In this document: positions 36,812 to 49,143 of the stretch, piece by piece | Layout: each line of letters starts with the position of its first letter | Position numbering within the stretch: the stretch's first letter is position 1 | Position numbers and translations under genes: made by a program | The notes under the pieces: model-generated | The model's database searches: none | What the model was told of the DNA's origin: nothing | What the model saw: only the letters and a program-made list of their open reading frames with translations | Source: Papaver somniferum | Lineage: Eukaryota > Streptophyta > Magnoliopsida > Ranunculales > Papaveraceae | DNA: 64,000 nucleotides | Assembly: GCF_003573695.1 (NCBI RefSeq) | Contig: NC_039359.1 | Location: 138,037,939 to 138,101,938 of the forward strand | Direction of reading: 5' to 3'

Positions 36812-39800
36812 TTAAGAAGTAGAGTTCTGAGTAAAGAAGTGCGGTTGATGTGACAACCATACACCTGCTACCCTGTTCTGTCTGCAATGCTTGGCTGCCA
36901 TATCGGCCAGCAAGTTAAAACTTCTATGAATGTTCTGAAATTCAAAAAACTGAAAAGATTCAATAATTGAAATGCAGTCATCTAAGATGGTGCTGCTGTA
37001 CCAACTAGTTTGGTATTGTTTATTGATAAGATACGAAGTGACATTCTTTGCGTCGCTGAGAATACAAATGTTGTCCACTCCCCTAGCTTTAGCCAAGTTG
37101 GTTGCTTCCCAGACCGCTAGACTCTCATCTTCCTCGGCATCTCTTGTCACTGCTGGGAGAGTTTTACATCCCTTGAAATTGCCTGCAATATCAGTAGCCA
37201 CAATGCCAATTCCTGCCCTATTAGTAATCATATCAAATGAAGCATCACAGTAAAGAAGCAGAAAGTCCTGTGGTAGATTTTTTGTCCTAGGGTGTCTAGC
37301 ATCATTTGGAAATGTGACATTATCCTGCCTATTCAAGAGAGTAATGGTATCATGTTGCATCTCATTGCTCAACCTAACAGCAAATCTAGCAATGGAGTCC
37401 TTATTCAAACTTAGGTTTTGGAAAACATGCACACATCTATCCCTCCATATACACCAAGCAGTTGTTATAATAGCACATTTTTGGTCTAAGGGTAAGTTAT
37501 TATCTAGAAGATCATTTACCCAAGCTTTAGTAGTGGTGGTAGAATTTTGATATTGCATAATATTGACTCCCCAAGGGACTGAGGTCCACACAGATAAAGC
37601 AAAGTCACAATGGAAAATAATATGCTCAGCAGTTTCATTTGCATTATTCTGACACATGCTTCAAGTAAGACAATGTGAAGGATTGAACCTACCAATTCTG
37701 ACTTTCGAAGGGATTATATTTTCATAACATTTCCACAAAAACAACTAAATTTTAGGAATCACAGGAAAACTCCATATGGTTTTATAGGTAGGATCATCAA
37801 CTAATATATTAGTTACAGGATTAGCTGTCCTAGAGATGATATGATAACATGATTTAACCGAGAAAGTACCAGATTTAGTATGAGGCCAAATCAATTTATT
37901 ATCACCTGAAATTGGAATTCTAGTGTTAAGGATTTTGTTACAATTATCATGGGTGAAAAATGCTTCAACCAAATCACGATTCCAATCAGAAGTAGAATTG
38001 TCAATGAAATCCCTAACCATATAATCAGGATTAGGGTAACTAAGGCAAACAGGTTCTGACTTATTATGAATCCAGTTGTCTCTAAATGCATGAATATTAA
38101 GGTCATTTCTAACTTCCCAGATTGAGTGTTTCTTGAGAATCTCAATGCCTACACATATGCTAGTCCAGACCCATTAACAATTCTTGGGTTTAACATAATG
38201 TAAAGGATGACAATTCTTAAAATGTTTGCATTTCAAAATTCTAACCCACAGGGCACTAGGGGACTGAATCATTCACCAAGCTGTTTTTGTAAGTAATGCA
38301 GTATTAAAGTGCTTAAGGTTTTTAAAGCCTAATCCCCCTCTAGATTTGTTCTACAAACATCAGACCAGTTTTTGGGGTAAATACCACCAGCATTACTCTT
38401 TCCCCACCAGAAGTCACGCTGTTTAGCTTCGATTTTGTGGATTAAGTTATCAGGCAAGCAAAAAGTATTCATATGATAAATCGACGAGGATTGAAGGACA
38501 TTCTGAACCATGACTGACCTACCAGCTTGGGTAAGTTGTTTGCCCTTCCAGTTAGGGATATAACTTATCAAAATTCTCAACTAAATGTGTGAAAGCCTGA
38601 GTTTTAGATCTACCTATGAACAAAGGTATACCTAAGTATCTATCATCCAGAGCAATCTTCTTAACATTGAGAGTTCTAATCAAAGAAACACAAATATCAG
38701 GATGAACATTTTTACTAAAAAAACAGCCAGATTTTTGGAAATTGATGACCTGACCAGAAATATTACCAAAAACCTTAATGAGATCCATAAGGTTGTTTGC
38801 TTCTTTATGGCTTGCCTTGGTGAAAACAAGGAAATCATCAGCAAACAAAAGATGCGAGACAGCAGGGGCATCTTTGGTAACTTTGAAACCATGAATTAAG
38901 TGATTTTCCTCGCCTTAGTTAAGTATCTAGAAAAAGCCTCCATGCAGATAATAAAGAGATAAGGAGATAGGGGATCTCCTTGTCTCAGACCTCTAATAGG
39001 CTTAAAAGCTTTACATGGAGAACCATTTAATAAGATAGATATAGAGGTGGTACTAATGCACTGAAAGATTAAATCACACTAATGGTTTGAGAATCCAAAT
39101 TTCTTCAGAACATTAATAAGAAAAGGCCACTCTACTCTATCAAAAGCCTTAGACATATCTAGTTTGAGCCCCATGATACCGCACTTATCTTTTTTGGATT
39201 TTTTCTTCATAGAATGAACCAACTCATGCGCAATAATAACATTATCTTGAATATTTCTACCAGGTACATAAGCAGCCTGGAAGGGAGATATTATTTTGGA
39301 TAAGAGTGGTTTCACCCTGTTGACTAAAATTTTAGAAATAATTTTGTAACTGGTGTTACATAGGCTAATAGGCCTAAAGTCAACATGTGAAGAAGCGTTA
39401 TTAACCTTGGGAATAAGGGTAAAGAAAGTGTGGTTCATTTCTTTAAGAAGGTGCCTGGAATCAAAGAAAGATATAATCATGTTCCAGACATCTATAACCA
39501 TGTTTTGCTTATAGAAACCAGGGGGAAAGCCATCGGGTCCCGGGGCAATCCATGGTTTCATCTGTTTAATTGTGTTTCTGACTTCTTGGAGGGTCACAAG
39601 ACTCAATAATTTGTCATTGTCCTCACCAGTAATACAAGAGTCAATGCAATTAAAAAACATATTATCTTGAAATGGGTTGGAAGTGGAATTGATAGAATTA
39701 AAGTGAGAGACTAACAAATCTTCAAGATGAATTCTGCCATTAACCCATTGACCATTATTAGCTTGCAAGGCAGATTAATGGTTATACTGTTTTCTTCTGT

Positions 39801-40882
39801 TAACAGAAGTATGATAAAAGCTAGTATTTTTATCAAAGCATTTTATATAATCTTCCCTTCTTTTTTGGGCGTAAAACTCCTCTTGAACCTTTTGCCAATG
39901 TTCAAGGTCGTTTTCAACTTGTCTAATAAACTCAATGTTTTGAGTAGTAGGAGATTGACTACCCAAAAATTGTAGTTGATTACTCAGATCCTTAACTTTT
40001 TGATCTATATTCCCAAAAGAGTTTAAATTCCAATCTTTAAGGCCAAACTTCACATTCCTTAATTTTGTAGGATCCTTTTAAGTTAGTTTGGTAGGATTGT
40101 TTTATGACCTCATGGGAGGTTGGGTCCTTAAACCAACATTTGAAGTACCTATAGGGCCTTTTACCTTGATGACTATTAGATTCAGTGCTCAAGATAATAG
40201 GTAAGTGATCTGAACCAATGGTATTAATATGACTAAGGCTGGAATTCTTATAGTGATGTAACCATAAGCCATTAACCAAAGCCCTATCCAGTATGGCGAT
40301 AATCAAATCATTCCCAGACTGTCTATTAGACCAAGTGAACTTACTACCAACAAAACCGAGATCAGAGAGATCTGAAAAATCAATTATTTGCTGAATTATT
40401 GGAAATTCAGTAGTTGTTGGGTTGGTAAGAGTAGACCTTTCATGACTATGCATTGTGATATTAAGATCGCCAATGATTAGCCATGGATTATTAACTCTTA
40501 TACCAATTTCCTTGATATAGTTCCATTGAGATAATCTTTCGTCATGGTATGTGGAACTATAAAGAAAGGTTACTAGGAACTATGGTTTGCTTGGGTCAGC
40601 AGAGGCCATAGCATTAACCATTTTATCAGTATTTTGTAAAATTTCAAAATTAAACCCAGTCTTCCAAATAAGAGCAATGCCACCTGAGAGACCCACTGAA
40701 GGACATACCCAATTATTAGGGTAGTTGAACCTTCTCAAGTAGTGTTGCATTTTTTGAAAATTGTTTTTAGTTTCACAAAGAAAAATAATGTCTGGGTTTT
40801 GAGACTTGATTAAATTAGCTAAAGAAGTCCTAGTGGTTGGGTTGCCGAAACCATGGCAATTCCACGACAAGATCCTCATCAT
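36812..40882 (-). pseudogene. LINE ORF2: endonuclease, reverse transcriptase, RNase H
   Basis: The likely start is ATG at 40882 (MMRILSWNCHGFGNP). Domains in order: APE-type endonuclease (LCETKN; GDLN; SDH; about 40880-40100); reverse transcriptase with [26 protein letters not shown] and the catalytic FADD (about 39600-38700); zf-RVT-like region (about 38020-37600); and a plant-type RNase H (YCDAS, DESLAVWEA, LSDAKN, LADMAA; 37280-36880). In-frame stops lie at 40580 (TAG), 39775 (TAA) and 39079 (TAG). Frame changes occur near 40050, 38925, 38570 and elsewhere. The enzyme would have nicked target DNA and copied the LINE RNA; this copy is inactive. Confidence 0.92.
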
Positions 40883-41019
40883 AAGAGGATGTTTAACCAC
40901 TAAACGGTTGCACTTACTGTAGATTTCAGAGAAACAGTCTATCAGGTAAGAAACAATGGTATATAAAAGTTGCACAAAAAGCACCCTAGTAGGGTTAAAC
41001 CAAATGGAAGCAGACCAGA

Positions 41020-42522
41020 TCAAATCATAACCCACAGGATATTAACACCACTTGCTGAAACTTTAAAAAACAATCGAGAACAATGGAAGTTCAAGGAAAC
41101 CCTAGGCAGGAGACTAAGGTTATAAGTTATTTTGTTTCTAATGTGTAAAACAAGCTCAGCAAAAATCAGGATTATAGGAATCACAAAGCTAAAATTATAC
41201 AGGGGGATGATAACCTTAGAAATTTCAGGATGAAAATTTCTAATGAACCAACAATACAAACGATTTTGAGAAGGAAAAAAAATTGTATTGAAATTAGGGT
41301 TTAGAATAAAAACCTGGTGAAGATGCGCAGCATTTCTGTAGTGATTCTGTGCGAACGTTCCACCGGGTACAGATCTTGTGCTATCAAATGCCATTGGTTG
41401 GTTTCCATCATCTTGATTATGTTGGTAATCCATACTGTTCTCATCCGGGAGATCACCAAGATTGATTGATACATCAACATCATTTGCATTAGATTGGAAA
41501 ATAGGATTATTGTGAGTGTCGGATGGATTGAGATTGGTGGGTAAAGGATTAGGAGTGATGTCAGCATCCCTACTTCTCTTTTTTTTCCTCACTTCAGGGT
41601 TTTCCAATTCTCGATCTGAAATTTCATTTCCTTGAGTTTGAGAAGGAATAGAGTTCGATGTTGGTGTTGAGGTGTTTGATGGGATATTAGATGTTTCCAC
41701 CCCATCTTCTATCATATTAGCACCCGAATTAGTGATATAGGCAGCCAAAAATGTCTTCCCCTCTTCAGTATGACTCCATATAGCATATTCACTATCTGTC
41801 ATAGCTTTAACCTTTTGTTCAAGCGCCAATCTTTTGCAATCAACATCCATATGATCCACAACCCAGCACTTTGTGCAGATCTTATAAGGCTGTCCTTCAA
41901 AATGGTAAATAATCCAGTGCCTTTGACCATTTGGCTTGATAATCCACCCACCTCTTCTTAATGGTTCTTTGAGCTTAACTTCAACATAAACAATGTTGGT
42001 TACACTTTCTCTAGGAAGTCTTCTTCTCCCTTCTGAATCTACTTTTGTTCCAATATCCTTACAGATTTTTTTGATTAGATTTTCATTAAGGATAACATCC
42101 CCTATGTTCCTAAGCTTGACACTCCAGATATGATTTTCAAACTTGTGATCTCTAATAGGAATGTTGGGATTATATGGAATCAATGATAGTAAATGACCCA
42201 TTATATCCCAGGTTTTGAGACGAACTCCATCATAAGCTTCTTTTCGTTGGAAACGGAAGAGAAAAAGGTTTGTGCCTTTTGTAATAATCTCATATTTTCT
42301 ATAACTTCTCCAGCGAATGTTAATTTCTTTCTTGACATCATCATGGTCTAGCTGTGTCCTGAACATAATTTGTCCCAGTAAACAGAAAATAAACCCCTCA
42401 ACTGCATCAGAGGAAGCTTGTGCAGAGGCAATGATTCTTCTTATTGGCCTTGGAGTACCAATGACAGTTGATTGAACTCTTGTGTTTAGGGTTTCCATGT
42501 CAGGGATATTTTGGGCGGACAT
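41020..42522 (-). CDS. LINE ORF1: nucleic-acid-binding protein
   Basis: The frame is open from 42855, but the ATG at 42522 (MSAQNIPDMET) gives a 500-residue protein that matches plant LINE ORF1 layout. The upstream residues look like translated 5' UTR. A DUF4283-like domain spans about residues 30-140. A zinc knuckle C-x2-C-x4-H-x4-C lies at C216, C219, H224, C229. A basic KKKRSRD cluster follows a Ser/Thr/Pro-rich linker and may be a nuclear signal. The protein would coat the LINE RNA. Unlike ORF2, this frame has no stops, so it may be decaying more slowly by chance. Confidence 0.85.
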   Translation of the reverse strand: MSAQNIPDMETLNTRVQSTVIGTPRPIRRIIASAQASSDAVEGFIFCLLGQIMFRTQLDHDDVKKEINIRWRSYRKYEIITKGTNLFLFRFQRKEAYDGVRLKTWDIMGHLLSLIPYNPNIPIRDHKFENHIWSVKLRNIGDVILNENLIKKICKDIGTKVDSEGRRRLPRESVTNIVYVEVKLKEPLRRGGWIIKPNGQRHWIIYHFEGQPYKICTKCWVVDHMDVDCKRLALEQKVKAMTDSEYAIWSHTEEGKTFLAAYITNSGANMIEDGVETSNIPSNTSTPTSNSIPSQTQGNEISDRELENPEVRKKKRSRDADITPNPLPTNLNPSDTHNNPIFQSNANDVDVSINLGDLPDENSMDYQHNQDDGNQPMAFDSTRSVPGGTFAQNHYRNAAHLHQVFILNPNFNTIFFPSQNRLYCWFIRNFHPEISKVIIPLYNFSFVIPIILIFAELVLHIRNKITYNLSLLPRVSLNFHCSRLFFKVSASGVNILWVMI

Positions 42523-43473
42523 GATTGCACAAAGTTTTTTGTGAGAATAAAATTTGCTTTTCCTTATGGAAGAAAGAGGATTGAGGTTTGTTTTATAGGA
42601 TGGATACCGTATGGGGTTATGGAAGTCGACTGGTTTGACTAAAGATTGGAATTTAAAAAGAAAAGTAATTGTTTCCCTAAAAAAGTTGTAATCACGGCAT
42701 GCAGTTATGGCCGGTTCATGGGAATTAACTTTCTGAGGAAGATGAAATGGGATTTGTGATCTGATAATAATCATAACGAATGATGTTCTTGGGCAAAGGA
42801 TGGGATCTTTTTGATGGAGGAGAACTTGTGTATGGATACCAGGATTACCAAACAACTTTTGAAATCCTTGAGTTGCGACAATAAAAACTCAGTAACACCA
42901 ATGTTATTTTGAGCATACACTAATGTGACAAACAACAGATGATCCCTACCTTGATAAATCACTACTGATAACCACTACTGGGAACTACACGTGAATAGAC
43001 TACAGAAACCTGCACAACGAATTAAACCAACATGATTTTAAAAGCTGAGCAGTTTAAATGATTAAAGGAAGATTAAAACAAATACTAAAGAAAAGAAACT
43101 TCAAAACCTTCTACAAGTATTTGTGAGGTATCATCAATTTATAATATTAGCAGGCATCAAAAAGAAAGAAAAACAAAGAGATTAAACGGTTAAACCAAAG
43201 ATCAGATCAAAAGAAAAGTAAAAAATCGATTTCCAAGTCTACTCCTATCACTGCTGGAAATGTGTTATTTAACTGTACTAAAGGTTTAACATTTGTCCAG
43301 ATTAAACTCCTTTGGCAGTACCGATCACTATGCCATTTTCACTCGAGGTTTTTCTGGTGGAGGAGAATTGTTGGGTAACTTGGGTTTTAAGGATTTCGAT
43401 AGAGAATCGGTACTATCAACAGATGGATACGGTTATTTTATACCCAAAAAAACAGTAACTGTAAGTCAAGGAA
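42523..43473 (-). other. LINE 5' untranslated region
   Basis: Non-coding DNA between ORF1 and the 5' target duplication. No promoter motif was recognised. Confidence 0.65.
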
Positions 43474-43487
43474 CTACGACTAAGTTT

Positions 43488-44208
43488 AACCATAAGGAAT
43501 GATTAGCTTAACCGTGCATATACTCAACACAAGAAAAACTTATGGAGTAATAACTAAATAACCAAAAGATGATTAATTTAGTCCATAATGCTCGACATAT
43601 AGTACCTTACGGAGAAATCAACAAAGCCAATCAAAAATAATCAACTTGGTTGTTTAGTGCTCAACATAAGACACATTACGGATCCTCACAGTATTACATA
43701 AAATATGGATCAGTAAAGATCAATACTGTGGAATACACAAGGATTCATTCGATCTTCCATCACTATTCGCATAACGACATTCAATAGACATAATCCTTGC
43801 AAACAAAAGATTTTAACCTATCTTCCATCAAAAATCGACAATATAGGCTTAACTTTTGTATTTGTCAAAACTCCATTCATTCTTTAACCAATACATGAAT
43901 ATCGATCATAAACAACTTTACTTTTGACAAGGTATGGGACAAACATAGTTCACAGACGTAAACACCAATATCCCATAACAAGTTGCAATATAACAAATCA
44001 TAAAGATTAGATACTGCAAAAACATCATCCTCCAAATATTTTTAGAATTTTAAACCAAAAACCTAAAAAAGAACATGAAGATGAAAAATAATAGCTATGT
44101 GTAATCACAATCATTGCTATTCAAGCACTAGTTATTCTTCCAACTAAAACCAAAAAGAAGGCATACTAGGAAAACAGAAATAGCACAAGAAACTTGATTT
44201 AAAACACC
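43488..44208 (-). other. Element D internal non-coding region, continued
   Basis: Resumes after the LINE and is collinear with E at 55560-56120. No gene is seen. Confidence 0.7.
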
Positions 44209-44481
44209 TTAAACCCTGTCAGCAATGAGAGATTGAACATGGACGAGCTCATCAGTTGCCTTCTTTAGTTTGCTTTTCAGAAAATCAAGATTCCTTGTAG
44301 CAATTCCGAGTTGTTCACGTACTACTTCAAGGTCTCGAAGCAGATTTCCTACCAGTTGTGATGACATCTGAACTGGTAGTTTGTTTTCATGATCAACATC
44401 ATGAAAGCATGTTATAGAAACATGATTCAACTCAAGAAAATTTCCCTTTTCAACTTCATCAACCTTGTTGTTTCCATCCAT
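44209..44481 (-). CDS. Small coiled-coil ORF of element D, unknown
   Basis: ATG at 44481 gives 90 residues. The longer frame upstream would need a GTG start. The first half is acidic and polar. The second half (about residues 40-85) has heptad-like leucines (LLRDLEVVREQL, FLKSKLKKATDEL) and is probably a coiled coil. It occupies the same place, between gag and the 3' region, as the second ORF of A and B (4323, 49500), though sequence similarity is weak. I do not recognise a family. A palindrome with a TATA-like core lies 45-70 bases upstream. Confidence 0.5.
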   Translation of the reverse strand: MDGNNKVDEVEKGNFLELNHVSITCFHDVDHENKLPVQMSSQLVGNLLRDLEVVREQLGIATRNLDFLKSKLKKATDELVHVQSLIADRV

Positions 44482-44524
44482 TGTGCCCACACAAAAAGAA
44501 TCAAGTAGAATCTTTTGACCTTAT

Positions 44525-44550
44525 GGAACACTGTATTTAAATGGTGTTCC
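44525..44550 (-). promoter_or_regulatory. Palindrome with TATA-like core upstream of the small ORF
   Basis: GGAACAC and GTGTTCC form perfect 7-bp arms around a 12-bp AT-rich core (CATTTAAATACA on the minus strand). Close to it (44566-44625) is a diverged GTACGTGTACTTGG motif like those in the LTRs. A role as internal promoter is inference. Confidence 0.35.
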
Positions 44551-44743
44551 AAGAAACCCTAGGTACAATGACGTCCGTATGGGCCTGGTACGTGTACTTG
44601 GTCGGCACGTATGTGAGACCCGGGAAAAGGAGAGGAACAAGAAATCTAGGGAAGAAAACAAAACTTATCAAAGAACTTAATACAACCCTGACAGCTTTCT
44701 CAAGATAAGCAAATCTTGAGAACAAAGAGCATCCATCTTTTAC

Positions 44744-46154
44744 TTAAAAGAGGGATGCAACTTTAAGCAGTCGTAGTGTATTAATATGAGCATCTTGCTC
44801 ATCAATATTCACTTCTTCTTTTCCTTTTTCAAAGGTATTTAGAGATACATTACTCGTCATAGCTGAAGAAGTTTTATAAAGAGAAGAGTTAGGAATACCT
44901 AAGTCAACTGGGTTCCATGTTTTCTTGATGCTTCGTTTGAGTCTGTTTACGCTGATTTTCAGATTTGAGACACGATTGTTGATATGCAAGAAGTCTGGAG
45001 CAGAAGTCTTGGATTTACAGCTTCCTTTAGGGAGAGATGAGGAACATAACCTTTCCCTTTTTCTCCTATGCCTTTTTTTCTTCGCAGGGTCAGTCATCCT
45101 GTCGCAACTCTTTCTTCTTCCATTGTAGGCATTTTTTGTTTTGAATACCCAATTGAGAAAGAACTTATCACGGTACATTTCTTGAGTGTTGAAGGTGCCT
45201 TTTCTAACAATGTGTGACATCGGTTTAATGAATTCCTTAGACATCCAAGTAAGAATGTTATGAAGCTTTTCATTCCTCAACCGAAAACGACATCTTAGCT
45301 CAGAATGTCCTTTTTTCCCGTAGTAATAGCAGTTAAAGGAATTACTTTTAACCGTCCTCTTGTGAGCAGATTTAGAGGAAGTAGAATCCTGTTTTTTAGG
45401 ACCGTTGCAGGCTGCCAAAGGTTTTTCACATGGATAATTATTACTAGCTTTAACGAAGTTGATCTTACTAGATTTTGGAGCGTCTATTCCATTATATCCC
45501 AGACCACGTGTATCACGGTGTTCGTTACATGCTCCAAGCATAGAAGATAATTTTGTAGAGTTAGAATTTAATCTACTCAGACTCTCTTCCAGTGATTTTA
45601 CTTTATTAAGAGCAGCTGCAAGCTCAGTCTTCAAGGATTTTTCTTTGGCGAGAAGACTGTGCTCTTTGTCACTAAAACGTTTTTGTTGAGATTCATGTCT
45701 TGCTTCAGTTTCTGCAAGTCTTTCTTTCAACACGAAGAGATTTCGAAAAAGAGTGTCACACTCAGATTTTTTTTTGTGCGTATATCTTCTTCATGATCTT
45801 TAACGGTAGATTGTAAAAGTTTATATCCATTATCATAACCCTTAAAGAGTTTTCTCAACTTTTTGTTTTCTTGACAAAGAGGACCCATATATTTTCTCAA
45901 GTAGGATGTTGAATTCTTTTCCTTCAAAGCACGGTCAAAAAGCTTGATATATTGAGAGACTTCCTCATCAATACTTTGTCCCTCTTCTGAATCACTATCA
46001 TCTGAAAGATCATCCAACTATTATCAAGATATTTTTTCCAGTCGAAGGTGGATTCAGTTACTGGACATATTTTAGAGATTTTCTCAGAAATCCTATGAGA
46101 TTCACGTGAGTGGCTCTGAACTGATGTTGCGTTATCAGAGATGCTCTTATCCAT
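44744..46154 (-). pseudogene. Gag-like protein of D/E type, frameshifted
   Basis: ATG at 46154, 53 bases after the primer site. It is collinear with the intact 496-residue protein of element E. Order: acidic N-terminus, coiled coil, DTRGLGY, zinc knuckle, basic C-terminus. Two frame changes (near 46020 and 45770) break it. The knuckle reads C-Y-Y-Y where E has C-H-Y-C, so one metal ligand is lost (C to Y). It lacks the UBN2 domain seen in A and B. Confidence 0.85.
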
Positions 46155-46206
46155 GGAGTCAGATCGCTACAAACACAGACTTGTAAGGTCTTGAACGTGT
46201 TTGCCT

Positions 46207-46218
46207 GCTATGATACCA
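46207..46218 (-). promoter_or_regulatory. Primer binding site of element D
   Basis: Minus strand TGGTATCATAGC, one mismatch (G to T) from the tRNA-iMet site of the other copies. Confidence 0.85.
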
Positions 46219-46220
46219 AT

Positions 46221-48640
46221 TGAAAAAGCGGGGGTCTAACAACACCACCCAATATTTCTCTTAGCAATATGTATGGACTAACTCCAAAATACTTTCTAGA
46301 GAATCAACTAGACAGTCAGACTCAATCTAGGTAAAAGTATCTCAAGGAGTTAATATCTCTCTCTTGTTTTGATTTACTCAAGCTAATAGAAATCAGCGAG
46401 TCTTTAATCAGACACAAGGAATAACTTGGATGGTACCAAAGACCAATATCCAAGGATCAAACAATGACAATCAACAACCAAAGGTTGGATTACTCTAATT
46501 GATGATCTAACGAACAACCTGTATTATTTCAATTATAAAGATAAAATAATATAATGCGGAAACTGAAATAACATAAACACCAGAAATTTTGTTAACGAGG
46601 AAACCGCAAATGCAGAAAAACCCCGGGACCTAGTCCAGATTGAACACACATTGTATTAAGCCGCTATAGACACTAGCCTACTCCAAGCTAACTTCAGACT
46701 GGACTGTAGTTGAACCCCAATCAGTCTCCCACTGATCCAAGGTACAGTTGTACTCCCTACGCCTCTGATCCCAGCAGGATACTGCGCACCTGATTCCCTT
46801 AGCTGATCTCACCCACAACTAAGAGTTGCTACGACCCAAAGTCGAAGACTTGATGATAAACAAATGTGTCTCACACAGACAAGTCTATGGAAGGATTAAT
46901 CTGTCTCCCACAGATAAACCCTAAAAGGTTTTGTTCCGTCTTTTGATAATAATCAAGGTGAACACGAACCAATTGATAATCTGGTCTTATATTCCCGAAG
47001 AACATCCTAGAGTTATCAATCACCTCACAACAATCTTAATTGTATGGTAGTGAAACAAGATGTTTCGGAATCACAAACAATGAGACGAAGATGTTTGTGA
47101 TTACTTTTTATATCTTACCTATCGGAGATATCAATCTCAAGCCAATCAATATGGTTGTACTCGTACGATAGAAGATGCAAGATCAGATCACACAACTACG
47201 ATAAAGTAGTATCGGTCTGGCTTCACAATCCCAATGAAGTCTTTAAGTCGTTAACCTGGTTTTAGAAGAAGAAAACCAAAGGTTAAAGGAGAACCGACTC
47301 TAGCACGCAAACTAGTATCACACGTATGGCGTGGGGATTAGTTTTGCATTGATGCTAGATGTCCCCTTATATAGTCTTTCAAATCAAGGTTTGCCATTAA
47401 GTTACCTTGGTAACAGCGCAATCAATATCCACCTTTAGATGAAAACCTGATTTAGATTCAAGTTAATATTTCTCAACCGTTCGATCGAAAACTTAGCTTG
47501 TTACACACAATTGAAATGCACGCTTCTAGGTTTATTAACCGTACCCAAACGTATGCACTTGTTGGTTCAATAATAGTTAACTAAAAGGTTAGTCATATGA
47601 GCATTTCATATCAACCATGTTCTTCTTCACCATAACTAGTTCACATGACTCAAATGAACTAGTTAGAGAGTTGTTCAATTGCAAGGAATTCTTATGTAAC
47701 TACACAAGACACAATTGAAGCAAAGATGATTTGATTCACTTGAATAGGTTCATGAACTTTTATAGCCACAGTTTGCAAACTGCATTCCTTAGTCTTTTTA
47801 AGTTGAAGTTTAGAAATCATCTTCAGATATATAACCTTCTTAAGTTCGCAGACTTAGTTTGCGGACTCAAGTTACCGGGAAGAGTTTACAAACTCCAGCA
47901 GAAATTCTCGGGATGAGAACTTCACCGGTTCGCGGACTGGGTTCGTGGACTTAGCTTCACGCACTAGTTTGTCAAATCCAGCAGAAATTCTCGGGTTTGA
48001 GAACTTTGGCAGTTCGCGGACTGAGTTCGCGGACTTGGCTCACGCCATTCTTCCGGTTCTCTTGATCAACAAAGTTCGCAAACTTTGGTTCAAGGAATAG
48101 GACTTATACATAAATGTGTTTCCACAACAATTCTTATGTCCACCATTGGTTATGTAATCTAAACTCTTATTCCAATCATTGAAACATTCTTAGAGGACGT
48201 TATATAGTTGTAACACCATTTCTCGTCAAAGCAATTTTCAAAGTGATTGAAACATATCATGACTTTCGTCACTAGGTAAAGATAAACTTGGTCGAAACGA
48301 AAAGCTTGCCAACACATATTTCGAGATATAAATAGGCGAGATATACTCGTCTCGAAATACCAAATTTGTATAATCAAAGTCTATATATAGACTTTTGAGT
48401 GATAGATAAGTTCAAGTCTTCACATACCTTTTTTCGAGAAGTTCCACCGGTTCCTTGAGTAGTTCTTCTTCTTGTATGATGAATCGCCATGAAGTCCTTG
48501 AGCTCAACTACAATTTCTATCCTAGTCCGAGACTTAGCTATAGTAGACTAGAAATCAATACTTATAGTTTTGATCACTAACATTGACAAACATGCTTGAG
48601 ATAGCAACGCATGCGAGTTCGACTGAGCAATGCTCTAGCA
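46221..48640 (-). repeat. Element D 5' LTR (2420 bp)
   Basis: On the minus strand it ends CCCCGCTTTTTCA at 46221. The promoter has TATATAAGGGG near 47364-47374. GTCCGCGAAC-type repeats lie near 47850-48040. Its outer edge carries CTCTAGCA instead of CTCTAACA. Confidence 0.9.
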
Positions 48641-49143
48641 GATCTTTCTAAGACTGATTCTTCAGATGAAGACCTTGACAAGTCAGTCTCATTGATCACG
48701 AGACAGTTTAGAGATCTTCTTTTGAAGATAATTAAAAGGTTCACTAGAGATAAACCTAACTCATCAGTTAAACCTAATAATCGTGATCCTCCCAGAAACA
48801 GGATACTGACGATACTGATGACGAGGATATGCCACAGTGCTTCAAGTGTAAAGATTTTGGTCATTTTGCAAATGAGTGTCCAAATCGTAAAAAGTACACT
48901 GGAAACAAAGGTCTTGCTGCAAATGTTGATGAAATATCTGACCATTATGATTCTATTGAAGACGAGAAATCAAATGTTGCACTCTTCTGTGAAAATGCTG
49001 ATTTTGATAATTGTAGCAATACGTTCATCAATCTCGATATTCTTCCAGAAGACACTTCAACCATCTTGGAGGATAAAATGGAATTCCAAGCTATGGTGGA
49101 CAGGTCATTGTTCACCCCAGCACAACGTAATTGTGTTGGTTAA
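48641..49143 (+). pseudogene. Copia-type gag of element B, 3' part
   Basis: Continues the gag interrupted at 33450, starting with the second GATCT copy. A 1-base deletion near 48805, relative to element A (AACAGGATA against AACAGGGATG), shifts the frame before the zinc knuckle C-x2-C-x4-H-x4-C (48838-48879). The acidic tail follows. Relative to A, about 350 bp after it are deleted, and the stop is at 49141-49143. Confidence 0.85.

Larger units (their letters stand above)
36776..43473 (-). mobile_element. L1-type LINE inserted in element D
   Basis: Flanked by the 14-bp direct duplication CTACGACTAAGTTT (36762-36775 and 43474-43487). A short A tail (T run ending at 36781 on the plus strand) marks the 3' end. 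The element holds ORF1 and a decayed ORF2 with endonuclease, reverse transcriptase and RNase H. At 6.7 kb it is about full length. It lies on the same strand as D. Confidence 0.92.
33451..48640 (-). mobile_element. Element D: copia-type relative inserted in B's gag, minus strand
   Basis: Ends (on the plus strand) TGAAAAAGCG and GCTCTAGCA, flanked by GATCT (33446-33450 and 48641-48645). LTRs are 33451-35887 (3') and 46221-48640 (5'). The interior encodes a gag-like protein of a different kind from B's, plus a small coiled-coil ORF, and is split by a LINE. No pol genes of its own. Confidence 0.92.

Noticed and set aside
42523..42855. 111-residue extension of LINE ORF1
   Set aside because: The frame is open but the residues look like translated 5' UTR, and family layout begins at the ATG at 42522.
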